Part shown: positions 16,691 through 28,377 of the stretch, one piece after another
Layout: the number at the start of each line of letters is the position of its first letter
How positions within the stretch are numbered: the first letter of the stretch is position 1
DNA from: Colletes latitarsis
Taxonomy: Eukaryota > Arthropoda > Insecta > Hymenoptera > Colletidae
Reading direction: 5' to 3'
Length of the DNA: 64,000 nt
Assembly: GCF_051014445.1 (NCBI RefSeq)
Contig: NW_027488377.1
Location: forward strand, 992,001-1,056,000
The notes under the pieces: model-generated
Database searches by the model: none
Seen by the model: the letters and a program-made list of their open reading frames with translations, nothing else
What the model was told of the DNA's origin: nothing
Made by a program: the position numbers and the translations under genes

Positions 16691-18369
16691 TGTTAGAATA
16701 GGGAGGTTTCAAATATTTTACTTGAACGCCTCGTCTAACGGAGGTCCGGATCACGAGGGAAAGGACGTTGGAAATGTAGTAATTGCACGTTAGTTTTATT
16801 TTTCGCTTCGCCGAATTGTCGACGAAGCCGTTTATTTTGCACAGTTTTGTCAGGACGAACACAAAACACAAACTCTTAACTTTAACTCGAACCGCCTGGA
16901 CGTCTGGCCGGCGTCTGGCCAGAAAAAACCCCGCCGATGGGCCGTCTCCGTTCGGCGGTTCGCGTTGCTCTATCCTGAAACAAGAGAGACGAGACTATGC
17001 GTAAATATCGAGTAACGTGAGTCACGTTGTCCGTCTCGTTCTAAGGTTCACGCGCTCTTGGTTGTGCTTGTCGCACTTGCGAGCGGAGAACTCGGCCGCC
17101 GCGTTACGCAGCTAAGCTAGTGGACTGTATGTGTGAACGTTCCCTTTAAACCAGGAAACGTTTGATTGCAGATTTGGGAGACGAGAATCGATCTCGATTT
17201 TTCCCGACTGCTAATTTCGACTGTCGCCGGAGAGGTTAACAGAGGGAGGTTGTAAGGCTCCAACTATTTACCTGCTCCTCGGCCGTTTATCGTCCTCGTA
17301 ATGCGTACGGGCACTGTGTGGTGCAGCACCTTTACAGCGCATGCAGCGACTTATAATTATAGTGCGTACACCACGGCGCTATACTGAGCGGTTCTACGCA
17401 CAGGGTCCGTACACACTGGCGATGATTGAACAGCGCTCTAGCTGGTCGCCGGATGCCGGAACTCAAGTATTGTCCCGAACACCGACTGGAGGACGGTAAT
17501 ACCACCCAGGGTATGCACGCCACGAAGGCCCCTAAGGGTGGGTTTGCACCGTTCGACAGTCGAGAGGTTCGAGATTCAAATTCGAAACCTCGGACACGAC
17601 CTCTGATTGCAGCGATACGTGTCTGATGTCAGACTGATGTGGACTATAGCCACCGCTGAATGGGAATTTCGGATTATAATTCACGAAATTCTACAGTCGC
17701 TTTGATCTGGTCGAAACCCGACCTGATCTTTATCGAATTACAACGAGTTGCGAAAGGAATCACGGGAAGAGATTGATTCACGATCCGTCCTCGTATTCGA
17801 TTCCTTTCCTCGTTTACGATTTTTTAATTTAAATTGTGAACGGGTTACGGAAGGAGTCACGGTAAAGGATTGTTTTTACAATCCGTTCTCGTATGGAGTC
17901 CTTCCTTTTCCACGTTCAGAATTTATTCGAAAAGTTCGAGTGACTCGTAACTATTCGAGAACTATGGAATTCCCGAGGAGCGGGGTCGTATGCCCATGTG
18001 CTCCCTGCCGGTTCCAGATTAAGAGTGACGGACGAGCACGGACAGTCAAAATGTTCGCTCGAAGGGTGAAACCTCCGTAGAGCGGCGCTGTGAACGTTTT
18101 TTGAGTCCGTCTTTGTCTAATACAAAATTGTCGTACCTTCTCTAGACACGCGCGTCGAAACTTTCGTTTCGAAATTGAGCGTTACGTGATCGATCGCGTG
18201 AGGTCTCGAAAAAAAACCCGAGAGCGGCTGTTTTTCTATCCCGTACTGTTTTCGCGTAGCGGACACGACGACCGAGGTACCTCTGGTCTTACGTACGCCG
18301 AAAAAACAATACCGGGTGACGAATTATATTTTACTCGAAAATACGTCGAATTAACGCGATATTTAAACA
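16691..18369 (-). repeat. BEL-A 5' LTR
   Basis: Same 1679-bp sequence as the 3' LTR, with coordinates shifted by 8184. TACAGTCCAC lies at 17129-17120, about 430 bases upstream of the PBS on the RNA strand. The block TTGGAGCCTTACAA lies at 17263-17250. Confidence 0.95.
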
Positions 18370-18374
18370 GTAAT

Positions 18375-18542
18375 AGTTACCGACCCCCCACTCCGACTAC
18401 CCCCCCCCCCGACGGACCCACTACGGGCCCCCCACTCCGGCGCACAGGCCCCCTCCCCCACCCCCCTCACCCTCATCCCCCCCCCCCCCGGCACCCCCCT
18501 CGGAGCCCCCTGTCCAGAACTCCCCTTACTCACCTACTAAGC
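18375..18542. repeat. C-rich low-complexity tract
   Basis: Starts as the remnant of the split 20-bp minisatellite (TTACCGACC) and becomes runs of up to 13 C. The minus strand is G-rich with many G-runs, so G-quadruplex formation is possible there. No gene. Confidence 0.85.
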
Positions 18543-20150
18543 TTTTTTTTTTTTTTTTTTTTGTACGTGGGGAAATCCTCATGGACACCCCGAAGCTCTT
18601 AAGTAGGGGAGGGTCTCGGGGTAGTGCCGGACTCCTACCGGCTAAAACCCCACGGTGACCGTCCTCGGGCGCTGTGGCGGGGGACCGGGAACTCTAGTGA
18701 GACATCACAGAATCCCCCGCCGCGCCTTGCCTGTCGAGGCTCATCCCGGGGGGAACGACAACGTATCATTCCCCCCTTATTTCTCCACCGCGGACGCCAG
18801 GTCACCCGACGCCCGCTGCGCCGGGGCTGACTTTGGTGCTCGAGCCCCTAACGCCGAGCACCGGCAACCCCCACGGGCGGCTCGTCCATCCCCCGGCCAT
18901 CGACGTGGTGGCCGGAGGTGAAAGCTGACGGGCCGCCCCACCTCTTCAGGAGATATTGAAGGGGGCCAGGAGGCGAAGGTCGCCTCGCCCTCGCCCCTCT
19001 CCGAGCCCTCCCTCTCCGAGCGGGATGCGCGGCCTGCTTGCGAGCCCTCTCGGCGGCCTCCTTCTGTGACATAACTACCTCACAGGAGGAGGCCACCACT
19101 TGCCATGTCCTCTCGCTGGCCACCATCTTGCCAACTACTGTGGCCAGCGAGAGGTTCCTCCCAACTTGCTGTTGCAGGACACGGCGCTCATCTGCCCACG
19201 CTGGGCAGGCTGTCAGCGTGTGCTGCGCCGTGGCACACCGCCGTCGCCTCCTTCCCGATTCGACACAGGTAATCCCCAAAGCAACCATGCCCGGTGAGCA
19301 CCTGTGTCATCCTGTAGGACAGCCTACCTGGTTTGTCCTGCCACTCTTGCCAATGTGGCAGGACTGCACCAACGGACCGTTGTGTGGCTCCACCAGTGTG
19401 AATGAGTTGGTGGAACCACATAAACAAAACGGTCCGTTGGGCATGGTGCCTCGTCGCTTCGACCGCTTGCTTCCTCTCCTCTGGCGGCCTCCCAGCCTCC
19501 TGGAGCTCCCTCGATTGCCGGAAAACCAACTGGTTTCTCCAGGCTAGGAGCTCCAGGGGCGGGAGACACGCCAGGGTAGTCGCCGCCTCGTGGGAGATGG
19601 TGCGATACCCTCGTACAACCCGGATTGCCAGCCGACGGTTGACACGGCGCAGCATCTCCGTGCTGTGCCGGCTGGCATCCAGTTGTGGGGCCCTGATTGG
19701 GGCCCCGTAGAGGGCAATTGAACGCACCACCTCCACATAGAGGCGGCGAACTCCAACACCAGGCCCCCCGATATTTGGAAGAAGGCGGCCTAACGCGGCA
19801 GCCGCCTTCTCCACACGGGGGGCCAAGCGGTCGAAATGCTCGACGAAGCGCCACCGGCTGTCGAGGATCAGGCCCAGGTATTTCATATGGGCCTTCACCT
19901 CGACGTAGGCTGTCACAACTAGGATCCGCAGGCCGGCCGGCGGCACCCCACGGGGGCCAAGTTTTTGAAAATACATGGCCTCCGTTTTCAGGGGTGCCAC
20001 CTCTAGGCCCAGCCTGCGGATTTCGGCGACGACGGTGGCCACCGCCATCTCCGCGGCGCGCGCTGTCCCTCTCCAATCTGACCCGCTGACGAGCAACAGC
20101 GTGTCATCGGCATAACATGTCAGCGCCACGTCAGCGGGCAGAGGGGCTCG
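18543..20150 (-). mobile_element. 5'-truncated R1-like LINE
   Basis: Minus-strand element ending in a 20-A tail (T-run at 18543-18562) preceded by GATTTCCCCACGTAC. This is close to the GATTTTCCCCACGAC 3' end of the LINEs inside BEL-B. The 5' end lies just before the YADD motif near 20150. I found no convincing target duplication. The 134 bases from 20151 to the satellite are unique sequence without a gene. Confidence 0.85.
18848..20129 (-). pseudogene. R1-like LINE ORF2 C-terminal half, frameshifted
   Basis: The reverse-transcriptase frame begins near CYADDTLLLVSG and includes KYLGLILDSRWRF and VVRGYRTISHEAA, typical of the R1/Jockey superfamily thumb and connection region. It runs to about 19240, where the C-terminal CCHC motif region is disrupted: the frame goes off after CRIGKEATAVCH, while another frame resumes with TLTACPAWADERRVL and ends near 18848. 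So the copy is 5'-truncated (no endonuclease, no RT fingers or palm before YADD) and carries at least one small indel. It is inactive. Confidence 0.85.
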
Positions 20151-20284
20151 CCCGAACGTTCAAGGAACCTGACAGATGCTTAACCTTCCGCAGTGTCATG
20201 TACACAAACGGATACGGGAATCGTAGCCGAAAATTTAATATTTCAGACGAACGCGATTTTAACTCGTTTTTTAACATATTTAAA

Positions 20285-23150
20285 CAAAGCTAGTAAACAA
20301 GCAGCAGGCTAGTAAGAGTGCAGTGACCTAGTATGCGAGCAGGGAGAGAGTAAGGAAGCAGTATGCTAGTAAGCGAGCAGGAAGCAAGTAAGGGAGCGAT
20401 ATGCTAGTAAGCAAGCAGTAAGCTAGAATGTAAGCTACAAGTTAGTAAGCATGCCCTAAGCTAGTAAGCAAGCGGTATGACAGTAAGCAAGCTGTGATCT
20501 ACTGAGCGAGGAAGAATCTAGTAGGCAAGCAGTAAGCGAGTAAGTTAGCTGTAAGCTAGTAAGCAATCAAGAAGCTAGTAAGTAAGCATTATACTAGTAA
20601 GCAAGCAGGAAGCTAGTAAGGAAGATGTATGCTAGAAAGCAATCCGCTGGCTAGTAAGCAAGCAGTAAGCGAGTAAGCTAGCAGTAAGCTGTTCAGCAGC
20701 CTGTATGCTAGTAAGCGAGGAGGAAGCTGGTAAGTAAGCAGCATGCTAGTAAGCAAGCACTAAGCTAGAAAGCCAGCAGCAGGCTAGTAAGGAAGCAGTT
20801 AGCTATTAAGCAAGCAGTATGATAGCATGCAGGCGGTATGTTCGATAGCATGCAGTGAGCTAGTAAGCGAGCAGTGAGATAGTAAGCGAGCTGTATGCTA
20901 GTAAGCATGCAGTAAGCTAGTAAGCAAGCTGTAACCTGGTATGCAAGCAGCGAGCCAGTATGCAAGCAACAAGCTAGTAAGCAAGCATTAAGCTAGTAAG
21001 CAAGCAGCTGGCTAGTAAGGAAGCAGAAGGTTAAGAAGAAAGCAGGAGTGTTGCAAGGAAGCAGTTAGGTAGCAAGCAAGCAGTAAGCTAATGGGCAAGC
21101 TGTAAGTAAGTAACAAAGCACTTTGCTGGTAAGGAAGCAGCTGCCTAGTAAGGAGGCAGTTAGTTAGTTCTGAGGCTGTTGGCTAGTAAGCAAGCAGCAA
21201 GCTCGTAAGCAAGCAGCAAAGTAGTAAGCGAGCATTAAGCGATTTAGCTAGCAGTAAGCTATTAAGCAGCCAGTTAGCTAGTAAGCAAGCTGTGAGCTGG
21301 TAAACGAGGAGGAAGCTAGTAAGGAAGCTGAATGCTGGTAAGCAAGCAGTAAGCTGGTAAGCAAGCAGTGAGCTAGTATGCGGGTAGTGAGCTAGTAACA
21401 AAGCAGTAAACTAGTAGGCAACCAGAAATCTAGGAAGCAAGCAGCAGGCTAGTCAGAAATCAGGTAGTAAGAACGCAGCATGCTAGTAAGCCTGCGGAAA
21501 GCTAGAATGCAAGCAGCAAGATAGGAAGCAATCTGTAATCTAGTAAGAAAGCAGTATTCTATTAAGCAAGCAGGGAGATAGTAAGCGAGCAGGGAGCTAG
21601 TTACATAGCAGTAATCAATTAAGCAAGCAGTAAGCTTGAAACCAAGTTGTAAGCTTGTAAGGAAGCAGTATGCTAGACAGCAAGCAGCGGGCTAGTAAAC
21701 AAGCAGTGTGCGAGTAAGCAACCAGTAAGCTAGTCAGCAGACAGTAAGCTAGAAAGCAAGCAGCAAGCTAGAAAGCATGCAGTAAGCTAGAGAGCAAGTA
21801 GCAAGCAAGTAGGCAAGCTCTTAGCTAGTAAGCGAGGAGGATGTTAGTAAGGGAGCAGTATGATAATAAGCAAGGAGTAAGCTAGTTAGCAAGCAGTAAG
21901 CTTGTAAGCAAGCAGTAAGCTTGTTAGCAAGCAGTAAGCTTGTAAGCAAGCAGTAAGCTGGTAAGGCAGTATTGAGCTAGTAAGCGAGCAGTGCGCTAGT
22001 AAGGATGCATTATGGTAGTAAGCAAGCGGTAAGCTAGTAAGCAAGCAGTGGGCTAGTAAGTGAGGACGAAGCTAGTAAGCAAGCAGTGAGCGAGTAAGCT
22101 AGCAGTAATCTAGTAAGCAAGCAGTAAGCTAGTAAGCGAGCAGGTGGCTAGTAAGGGAGCACAATGCTAGTAAGCAAGCAGCATGATAGTAAGCAAGCAA
22201 TAAGCTAGTAAGCAACAAGTAAGCAAGTAAGGAAGAAGTAAGGTTGTTAGAAAGCAGTTAGCTAGTAAGCAAGTAGTAAGCTAGGAAGCAAGCATTAAGC
22301 GATTATGCTAGCAGTAGGCAGCCATGAAGCTAGTATGCAAGCAGTGAGCTAGTAAGCGAGGTGGGAACTAGTAAGGAAGCAGTATGGTAGCAAGCAAGCT
22401 GTAAGCTAGTAAGCAAGCTGTAGGCTAGTAAGCAAGCAGTGAGCTAGTAAGAAAACATTATGCTGGTAAGCAAGCAGTAAGCTAGGAAGCAAGCAGCACG
22501 ATAGTAAGCAAGCAGTGAGCTAGTAAGCGACGAAGAAGCTACAAAGGAAGCAGCATGATAGTAAGCAAGCAATAAGCTAGTATGCAACAAGTAAACTGGT
22601 AAGCAAGCAGTCAGCTGCTAGGAAAGCAGTTAGCTAGTAAGCAACCAGTAAGCTAGCAAGCACGCAGTATGCTGGTAAGGAAGAAGTTAGCTAGTAAGGA
22701 GGTAGTAAGCTAGTAGCAAGTAGTAAGCTAGTAAGCAAGCAGCAGGCTAGTAAGAAACCTGGTAGCTACTAAGAAAGCAGGAAGGTAGTAAGCAAGCAGT
22801 GAGCAAGTAAGCGAGCAGGAATCCTGTAAGAAAGTAGTATGCTAGTAAGCAAGCAGTGAGCTAGTGGGCAACCTGTAAGACAGTAAGGAAGCAGCAGGCA
22901 AGTAAGAAAGCTATTAGCTAGTGTGAAAGCAGTAAGCTAGTAAGCATGTAGTAAGCTAGTAAGCAAGCAGTAATCTGGTAAGCAAGCAGTGAGCTAATAA
23001 GCGGGTAGGGAGCTTGTAACAAAGTAGTAATCTAGTATGCAAGCAGTATGCTGGTAGGAACGCAGTTAGCTAGTAAGCAAGCAGTACGCTAGTAAGCAAC
23101 CCGTAAGTTTGTACGCCAAGCAGGACGCTAGTAAGAAAGCAGTATGCTAG
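20285..23150 (+). repeat. 19-bp satellite, block 1
   Basis: Diverged tandem array with consensus AAGCAAGCAGTAAGCTAGT (19 bp). Units vary by substitutions and small indels. The minus strand reads as long hydrophobic pseudo-ORFs (LLAYQLTACLLAY type) because 3 units equal 57 bases. No gene lies inside. The same satellite recurs in six further blocks of the window, about 14.5 kb in total. Confidence 0.97.
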
Positions 23151-24690
23151 TGTTAAAGTACTAAGGGACTTTAACGTGGGTCCAGATGCGGGAACAGACA
23201 GGTTGAGAGACAGTTACAACTTTTACAAAAAATTAAATTTATTTTACAAAATATAATCTGTTACAAAATTAAAAATGTGAAAATAAATATAATGGAAAAA
23301 CGAAAAAGTTATGGAATGCCCGGCTCGGTTTTTTCGACCGGTTTCCTCTTTTCTCTCCCAATTGATTTATCTTGGTGGAGGCCTTCTGTAACACAATTGT
23401 ACAGCAAAGTATGAATATTTTGCGGACAGCTTACACGTTAACGCGCGCGTCAGCTGCTTATCTCGCGCTCCAGCGACAGTCTAGTGTGTTTGGAGGGGAG
23501 GGCTGGCTGGCAATTTAGCGCTCTAACCAGTGGACTGTATATTCTTTCTGGTCGATGAGATTCGTTTCTTACGATCTCACCGACGTGCACAACCGGGTAG
23601 ATGAAGATCTCCTCCGATCTACCGAGTTCGCTCTCGCAATGCCACGGACGGGAAACCAAATGGAGTTTGTAAGGCTCCAAGAGGCTATATCCCGCGAGCA
23701 CGCTCACCGTGCGAGTGGCGTCTGGACACCACCAACGCAAGAGGACGTCTTGTCCTGGTTCGGGTCCCTCGTCAGCTGCTCCTCAGGAGCGACCTGCGGC
23801 CTGCCTACGCAGCTGCCTAGCCAGCGATTCCTTTTAACCAGGAATGCCCGACAGCCAGCCGTAGCGACCTCGACGGCGGCTCCTATAGTCCGAGGAACTG
23901 GCCTGCGGCTCGCCGGATTAGGACGAATTCCCCTGCTAACCTATCCACCCTACTTTTACAGCCCAGTGTGGTCGACTCACAGCTGGTAGTAGGTGTAGAG
24001 GTGGGAGGAAGGCTCTTCAAACCCTTTGCTCCACCGTACGCTTAGGCTTTAATTATTTTCCCCTCACGACGGTGTATTGGAACAGGTTCTCAGAAGCCCG
24101 ATGCACGGAGAGCACCACGAGGTGATAGCCTTCCTGAATATCTACCTTCCGGTTGCTCCTACGCCGTATAGCTCCAGACTAGTCGGTGAAACTTTCCACC
24201 CCACCGGTCGGTGTACTCTCTACGGTACACAGGACGGGTGGCTCCAGTGGGTTTCGTTCGACTTCTACAAACGGTGAACTACCACCAGGCCATACTAATA
24301 TATCAGTATCAGCCTTCCAGTAGCTCTAACCGGATAACCGGAAGAAGACTCAAGGCGATCCACACCGAGTCTCCAACGTCGCAGTCGCATCCACGACCGG
24401 CAACGTTCAATCACACTCCTGCGTCTACGATCGCTTCACACCCGGCGTGCCGTGCGATCGCTACAACAACAGGCAGATTGTCCTATCTCTGGGAAAATCT
24501 CAAGTCACGATGACGAGATTTTCCAATAAATTATTATCGCTGTCCACTTGCTGTGTATACTTAAGAGTGAGCTTAGCTCACACTCTTCTGAGCTTCGATT
24601 GAAAACCGGAGCGAGATCGTAAATAGGTCTGCTCTGGATCACCGACGGCTCAGTACTGAAGCGTGACGATCTGCAAGCAGCCACAAAACA
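23151..24690 (-). mobile_element. solo LTR D, divergent BEL family
   Basis: A 1540-bp unique insertion in satellite DNA. In minus sense it starts TGTTTTGTGG and ends ACTTTAACA, close to the TTTTTAACA and CTTTAAACA ends of BEL-B and BEL-C. It carries TTGGAGCCTTACAA (23680-23667), TACAGTCCAC (23539-23530), an acceptor-like TTGTGTTACAG ending at 23386, and AATAAA at 23243-23238, in the same order as the other BEL LTRs. The flanks (GCTAG / GTAAG) are not a clear duplication. No internal region is present. Small ORFs inside are not credible. Confidence 0.7.
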
Positions 24691-24900
24691 GTAAGTTTGT
24701 AGCAAAGCAGTAATCTGGTAAGCAAGCGGGAAGCTAGTAAGCACTCGTCTGGTAAGAGAGCGGTAAGTTAGTAAGAATGCTGTATGTTAGGAAGAATGCA
24801 GGAATGTTGTAAGCAAGCACTAAGGTAGTAAGCAAGCAGTACGATAGTAAGCAAACAGTAAGATTGTAAGCAAGCAGCTGGCCAGTAAGAAAGCAGTCAG
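24691..24900 (+). repeat. 19-bp satellite, block 2
   Basis: Short stretch of the same satellite between solo LTR D and the piggyBac; same orientation as block 1. Confidence 0.95.
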
Positions 24901-24904
24901 TTAA

Positions 24905-27217
24905 CACATTGTACGCCGATGGCATCTGAGACATTTAAAATCTGAGCGCCAGCACAGTATCCACCGCGTAAAGCCTAAGCGCCGGCATGAATCGCTTGTT
25001 GACGACCAATGAGTAGGTGAAGAAAATATTTAAAATTTTATACATTATTGTAAAACACTAAAATTGATTTACATATTCATTATATGCAATTTAACGATAA
25101 CGAAAAATAGAAGCAAAATAAAAAATTTTAATTTATAATTATAAAAAAATACACCTGTTTTATTTGATGATTGATTATTACATATATATAATATAAACGG
25201 AAAGAAAAATATTAATATTTAAGAGATGTATGGTATTTTTCGAAACATTTTCCAAGATGTAAAGGTACTAGGCACAGAGAGCACATAAAGCTACTCTCGC
25301 TTCTTTTTTTGCTAGCAGAGCAAACTTTGCATGGACGTCGTACATATCGGTTTTTTCCAGATCCAATAATTCGAGTAACGTTATGCTTCTTTATATCACC
25401 CGGTAGTCTCTGAGGGTGATCATATTTTGATGTGCGAGGTGTTGGAACTAATGCAGAAGTTCGTTCCACACAATTGTTCGATACATCTTGAGTACTTGGA
25501 TATTCCTCGATCCATAAACATGCAACAGCATGTAAAAATTTTTGATATTTTATAGTGTTACCATTGAACTCAACATATAATCTATATGCATTGAACAATG
25601 CGCAATTTAAAAGAAACAAAACTGTTTTCTTTGTCCATTTCACTGTTTTCCTCATAATGGAAAAATATGATAAAAACTGATCGGCCAAATCTACGCCCAT
25701 CATATATTTGTTATAATCTATGACAGATTGAGGTTTTATAATTTCTTGTTTTGTTTTCCAATGTACTTTTTTTGTGTTTGTTAGTTCTCCCGAATGTATT
25801 GTAGAAACCATGTATACGATTTTGTGTTTTGGCTTCCACGCCTGTACTAAAATTTCATTTTTTCTTTTAAATGTATAATCTCCAGTTTTTAATCTGATAT
25901 GCTTCATAGATTCGGGAACACCTCTATTCGCTCTAATTGTACCGCAAACTCGTGTACCATTTTTCAGAAGCAATTCTGCGGTACAAATACTGTTATAATA
26001 ATTATCCATATATACATGATACCCCAGTCCTATATGTTTATCGAGCAACGACATTATAGTTTGGCCCAGTTTTTTGCCATTCGTACAGTATATTTCCAAA
26101 TTGCAAATATATCCACTTTTAGCTTCACATAACATACGACACAGTAGGCCATACTATATTATTTTTGCGGGATTGTACGTTTTTATAGATAATTTTCCAC
26201 GATATGGAATAATAGATTCGTCAAGCGAAAGCTCCTTTTTCGGCGTGTATACTGATTTAAATTTATCTAATAAATAACTCAGTATTGGCTGAATCTTCCC
26301 GAGTTTATTAGAACCAGCTGTTGTACGATTATTTGAAAAATGCCATGTGTCCCAAATCTGGCGAAATCTGTTACGCGACATTACCGTGGAGAACGATGGT
26401 GTTTTGGTATAAAAGTCTGTGGACCAGTAATCATCTTTCCGATCTTTCTTTACTTGGCTCATCAATATAATCAAACCAAGAAATTTCTTCATGTCGCCTA
26501 GAGAAACATCTCTCCACTTAGGCATTTTTTTACCATTACGATTCATTTACCATCAATTGAAATAAATCATTGCCAATAAACATTTCGACGATTTCTTTTA
26601 TGCTCTGCTTATTAGCAGGAACAATCTTTGGACCAGATTCCGCAATAAAATCTGGAACGTTAGGAGCTTTATCAACATCTGACCATGATTCAGTGTCACT
26701 ATGTGATTCTGTGAACATTTCACTATCAATTAGATCATCGGAATCACTGGAATACTGCAATGGAACAGTTCTTGTTCTTCTTTTTGGAATCACATCACTA
26801 TCACTGACCTCGACTTCTATATCAGAATCTTCTGATTGTATAGAATAATCTGATAGAGGATCAGCGACATATACTCAGTAAATTCACTCATATCATAGGA
26901 GTAAAAATGCATAGAATAAGAAGGCCTATTAAGCTGTTCATCTAAAAGCGTAAAGCCATGAAAGATGTACTGGCTACAGTATACGATGCTCAAGAATGAC
27001 TCTTGCATCAGCGTAGTCATGAAAACAGCCAACAAATCGCCAAAGAAAAGAATGCTGTATTATCGCAGACCCAGCGCTGAAGCGGCAGACTTTGAAATCC
27101 GCTTTTTCACGGGGCCGGCGTTCAAGCGATAGACTTCGAAACCCGCGTTTTCCCGGGCCCGGCGCTCAAGCGATAGACTTCGAATTCCGCGTTTTCACGG
27201 GACCGACGTACAATGTG
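24905..27217 (-). mobile_element. piggyBac transposon, complete ends, inactive
   Basis: A 2313-bp element flanked by TTAA on both sides (24901-24904 and 27218-27221), the canonical piggyBac target duplication. Terminal inverted repeats are CACATTGTACGCCG (left) and CACATTGTACGTCG (right, reverse complement). Near the right end there are three ~55-bp subterminal repeats ending in CGCGTTTTCACGGG-type sequence. It is inserted in the satellite. The transposase is broken. Confidence 0.95.
25212..26880 (-). pseudogene. piggyBac transposase (DDE_Tnp_1_7), one frameshift and one stop
   Basis: Three consecutive minus-strand frames make one transposase. The acidic N-terminus (SDSDVIPKRRTRTV ... SDVDKAPNVPDF) ends at 26536. 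After a 1-base frame change at about 26540 the core follows with the first catalytic Asp in LSLDESIIPYRG. An in-frame TAG at 26156-26154 (after YNPAKII) interrupts the frame, which then continues with the second Asp in YMDNYYNS and the third in MGVDLADQFLSYF. The C-terminus keeps a cysteine-rich zinc-binding domain (CKVCSASKK ... CSLCLVPLHLGKC) that normally helps bind the transposon ends. No in-frame ATG is visible at the 5' end, so the true start is also lost or uncertain. Confidence 0.93.
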
Positions 27218-27221
27218 TTAA

Positions 27222-28377
27222 GAAGTAAGCAGGAATGCAGTAAGACTGCAGTTAGGTAATAAGCAAGCAGTAAGCAAGTAAGCATGCAGTAAGCTGGTAA
27301 GAAACCAGTTAGCTAGTAAGCAAGCAGTAAGCTAGTAAACATGCAATGACCTAGTAAGCGAGGAAGAAGCTAGTAACGAAGCAGTATGCTATTAACGAAG
27401 CTGTATGCTAGTAAGCAAGCAGTAAGCTAGTAAGCAACAAGTAATCTAGTAGGCAAGCAGTGAAGTAGTAAGAAAGCAGTAAGTTAGTAACAGAGCTGTA
27501 AGCTAGTAAGCAAGCAGGAAGCTAGTATGGATGCATTCGTCTAGTAAGAAAGAAGTAAGTTAGTAAGAAAGCAGCAAGTTATTAAGCAAGCAGTGAGCTA
27601 GTGTGAAAGCAATTAGTTAGTAACAAAGCAGCAAGTTAGTACGCAAACAGTAAGCAGATAATCAAGCTGTAAGCTAGTAAGACTGCTCTTAGCTAGTAAG
27701 GAAGCAGAAAGCTAGTAAGGAGGCAGTATGCTAGTGAGTAAGCAGTAAGCAAGTAAGCAAGCAGTAAGCTAGTAATGAACTGTAAGCAAGTAAGGAGCAT
27801 TCGCCTGGCAAGAGGGCAGTAAGTTAGGAAGAAAGCAGGAATCTGGCAAGCAAGTAGTAAGCTGGAAAGCAAGCAACAGGATAGTAAGGAACCAGCATGA
27901 TAGTTAGCAAGCAGTACGCTCGAAGCAATCAGTAAACTAGGTTCCTGCTTGCTTTCCAGCATACTGCTATGTTACTCGCTTTCTGCTTTCTTACTAGTCA
28001 ACTGCATTCTCACTATCTTACTGTAAGCTTACTAACTTACTGCATGCTTACTAGCTTACTAGCTGCTTTCTTACCAGCTTACTGCTTGCTTACTAGCTTC
28101 CTGATTGTTTACTAGCTCACGAATTGCTTACCAGATTACTGCTTGCTTATTAGCTTACTGCTAGCTTACTCGCTTCCTGCTTCCTTGCCAGCCTACTGGT
28201 TGCTTGCTAGCAAACTGCTTGCATGCTATGATACTGCTTCGTTACTAGCTTCCTCCTCGCTTAATAGCTCACTGCGTGCTTACTAGCTTACTGCTTGTTA
28301 CTAGCTTACTCCTTGCTTACTACCTGACTGCTACCTTCCTACATTCCCGCTTTCTTCCTAACTTACTGCTTTCTTAT
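27222..28377 (+). repeat. 19-bp satellite, block 3, with orientation switch at about 27940
   Basis: From 27222 to about 27940 the units read forward (AGCAAGCAGTAAGCT). From about 27941 to 28377 they read as the reverse complement (CTTACTGCTTGCTTACTAG). The junction is abrupt (GTAAACTAGGTTCCTGCTTGC). BEL-B is inserted at the far end of the inverted part. Confidence 0.95.

Larger units (their letters stand above)
8507..18369 (-). mobile_element. BEL-A: complete, young BEL/Pao LTR retrotransposon
   Basis: A 9863-bp element in minus orientation: 5' LTR 16691-18369, PBS, gag-pol, ORF3, hairpin/polypurine tract, 3' LTR 8507-10185. The LTRs start TG and end CA in element sense. The 5-bp direct repeat GTAAT flanks it exactly (8502-8506 and 18370-18374). 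The two 1679-bp LTRs differ at only one position that I could find (ggggaac versus ggagaac). The gag-pol and ORF3 frames are uninterrupted. All this indicates a very recent, probably autonomous copy. Confidence 0.96.

Noticed and set aside
18370..18602. Pro-rich C-terminus of the 138-codon ORF starting at 18186
   Set aside because: It is a chance read-through from the LTR into a poly-C tract.
20765..21401. Minus-strand ORFs encoding Leu/Ala/Tyr-rich, membrane-like proteins (LLAYQLTACLLAY), recurring in all satellite blocks
   Set aside because: They follow directly from reading a 19-bp tandem repeat; the period of 19 residues equals three units, and there is no independent sign of a gene.
20285..23150. 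CRISPR-like array
   Set aside because: The repeats are contiguous 19-bp satellite units without unique spacers, and the context is eukaryotic.
23555..24513. Plus-strand ORFs in solo LTR D (144 and 100 codons)
   Set aside because: They lie in LTR sequence whose sense strand is minus, and no homologous ORF is seen in the other LTRs.
23151..24690. Target duplication for solo LTR D
   Set aside because: Flanks GCTAG and GTAAG agree at only three of five bases, and satellite units make such similarity likely by chance.
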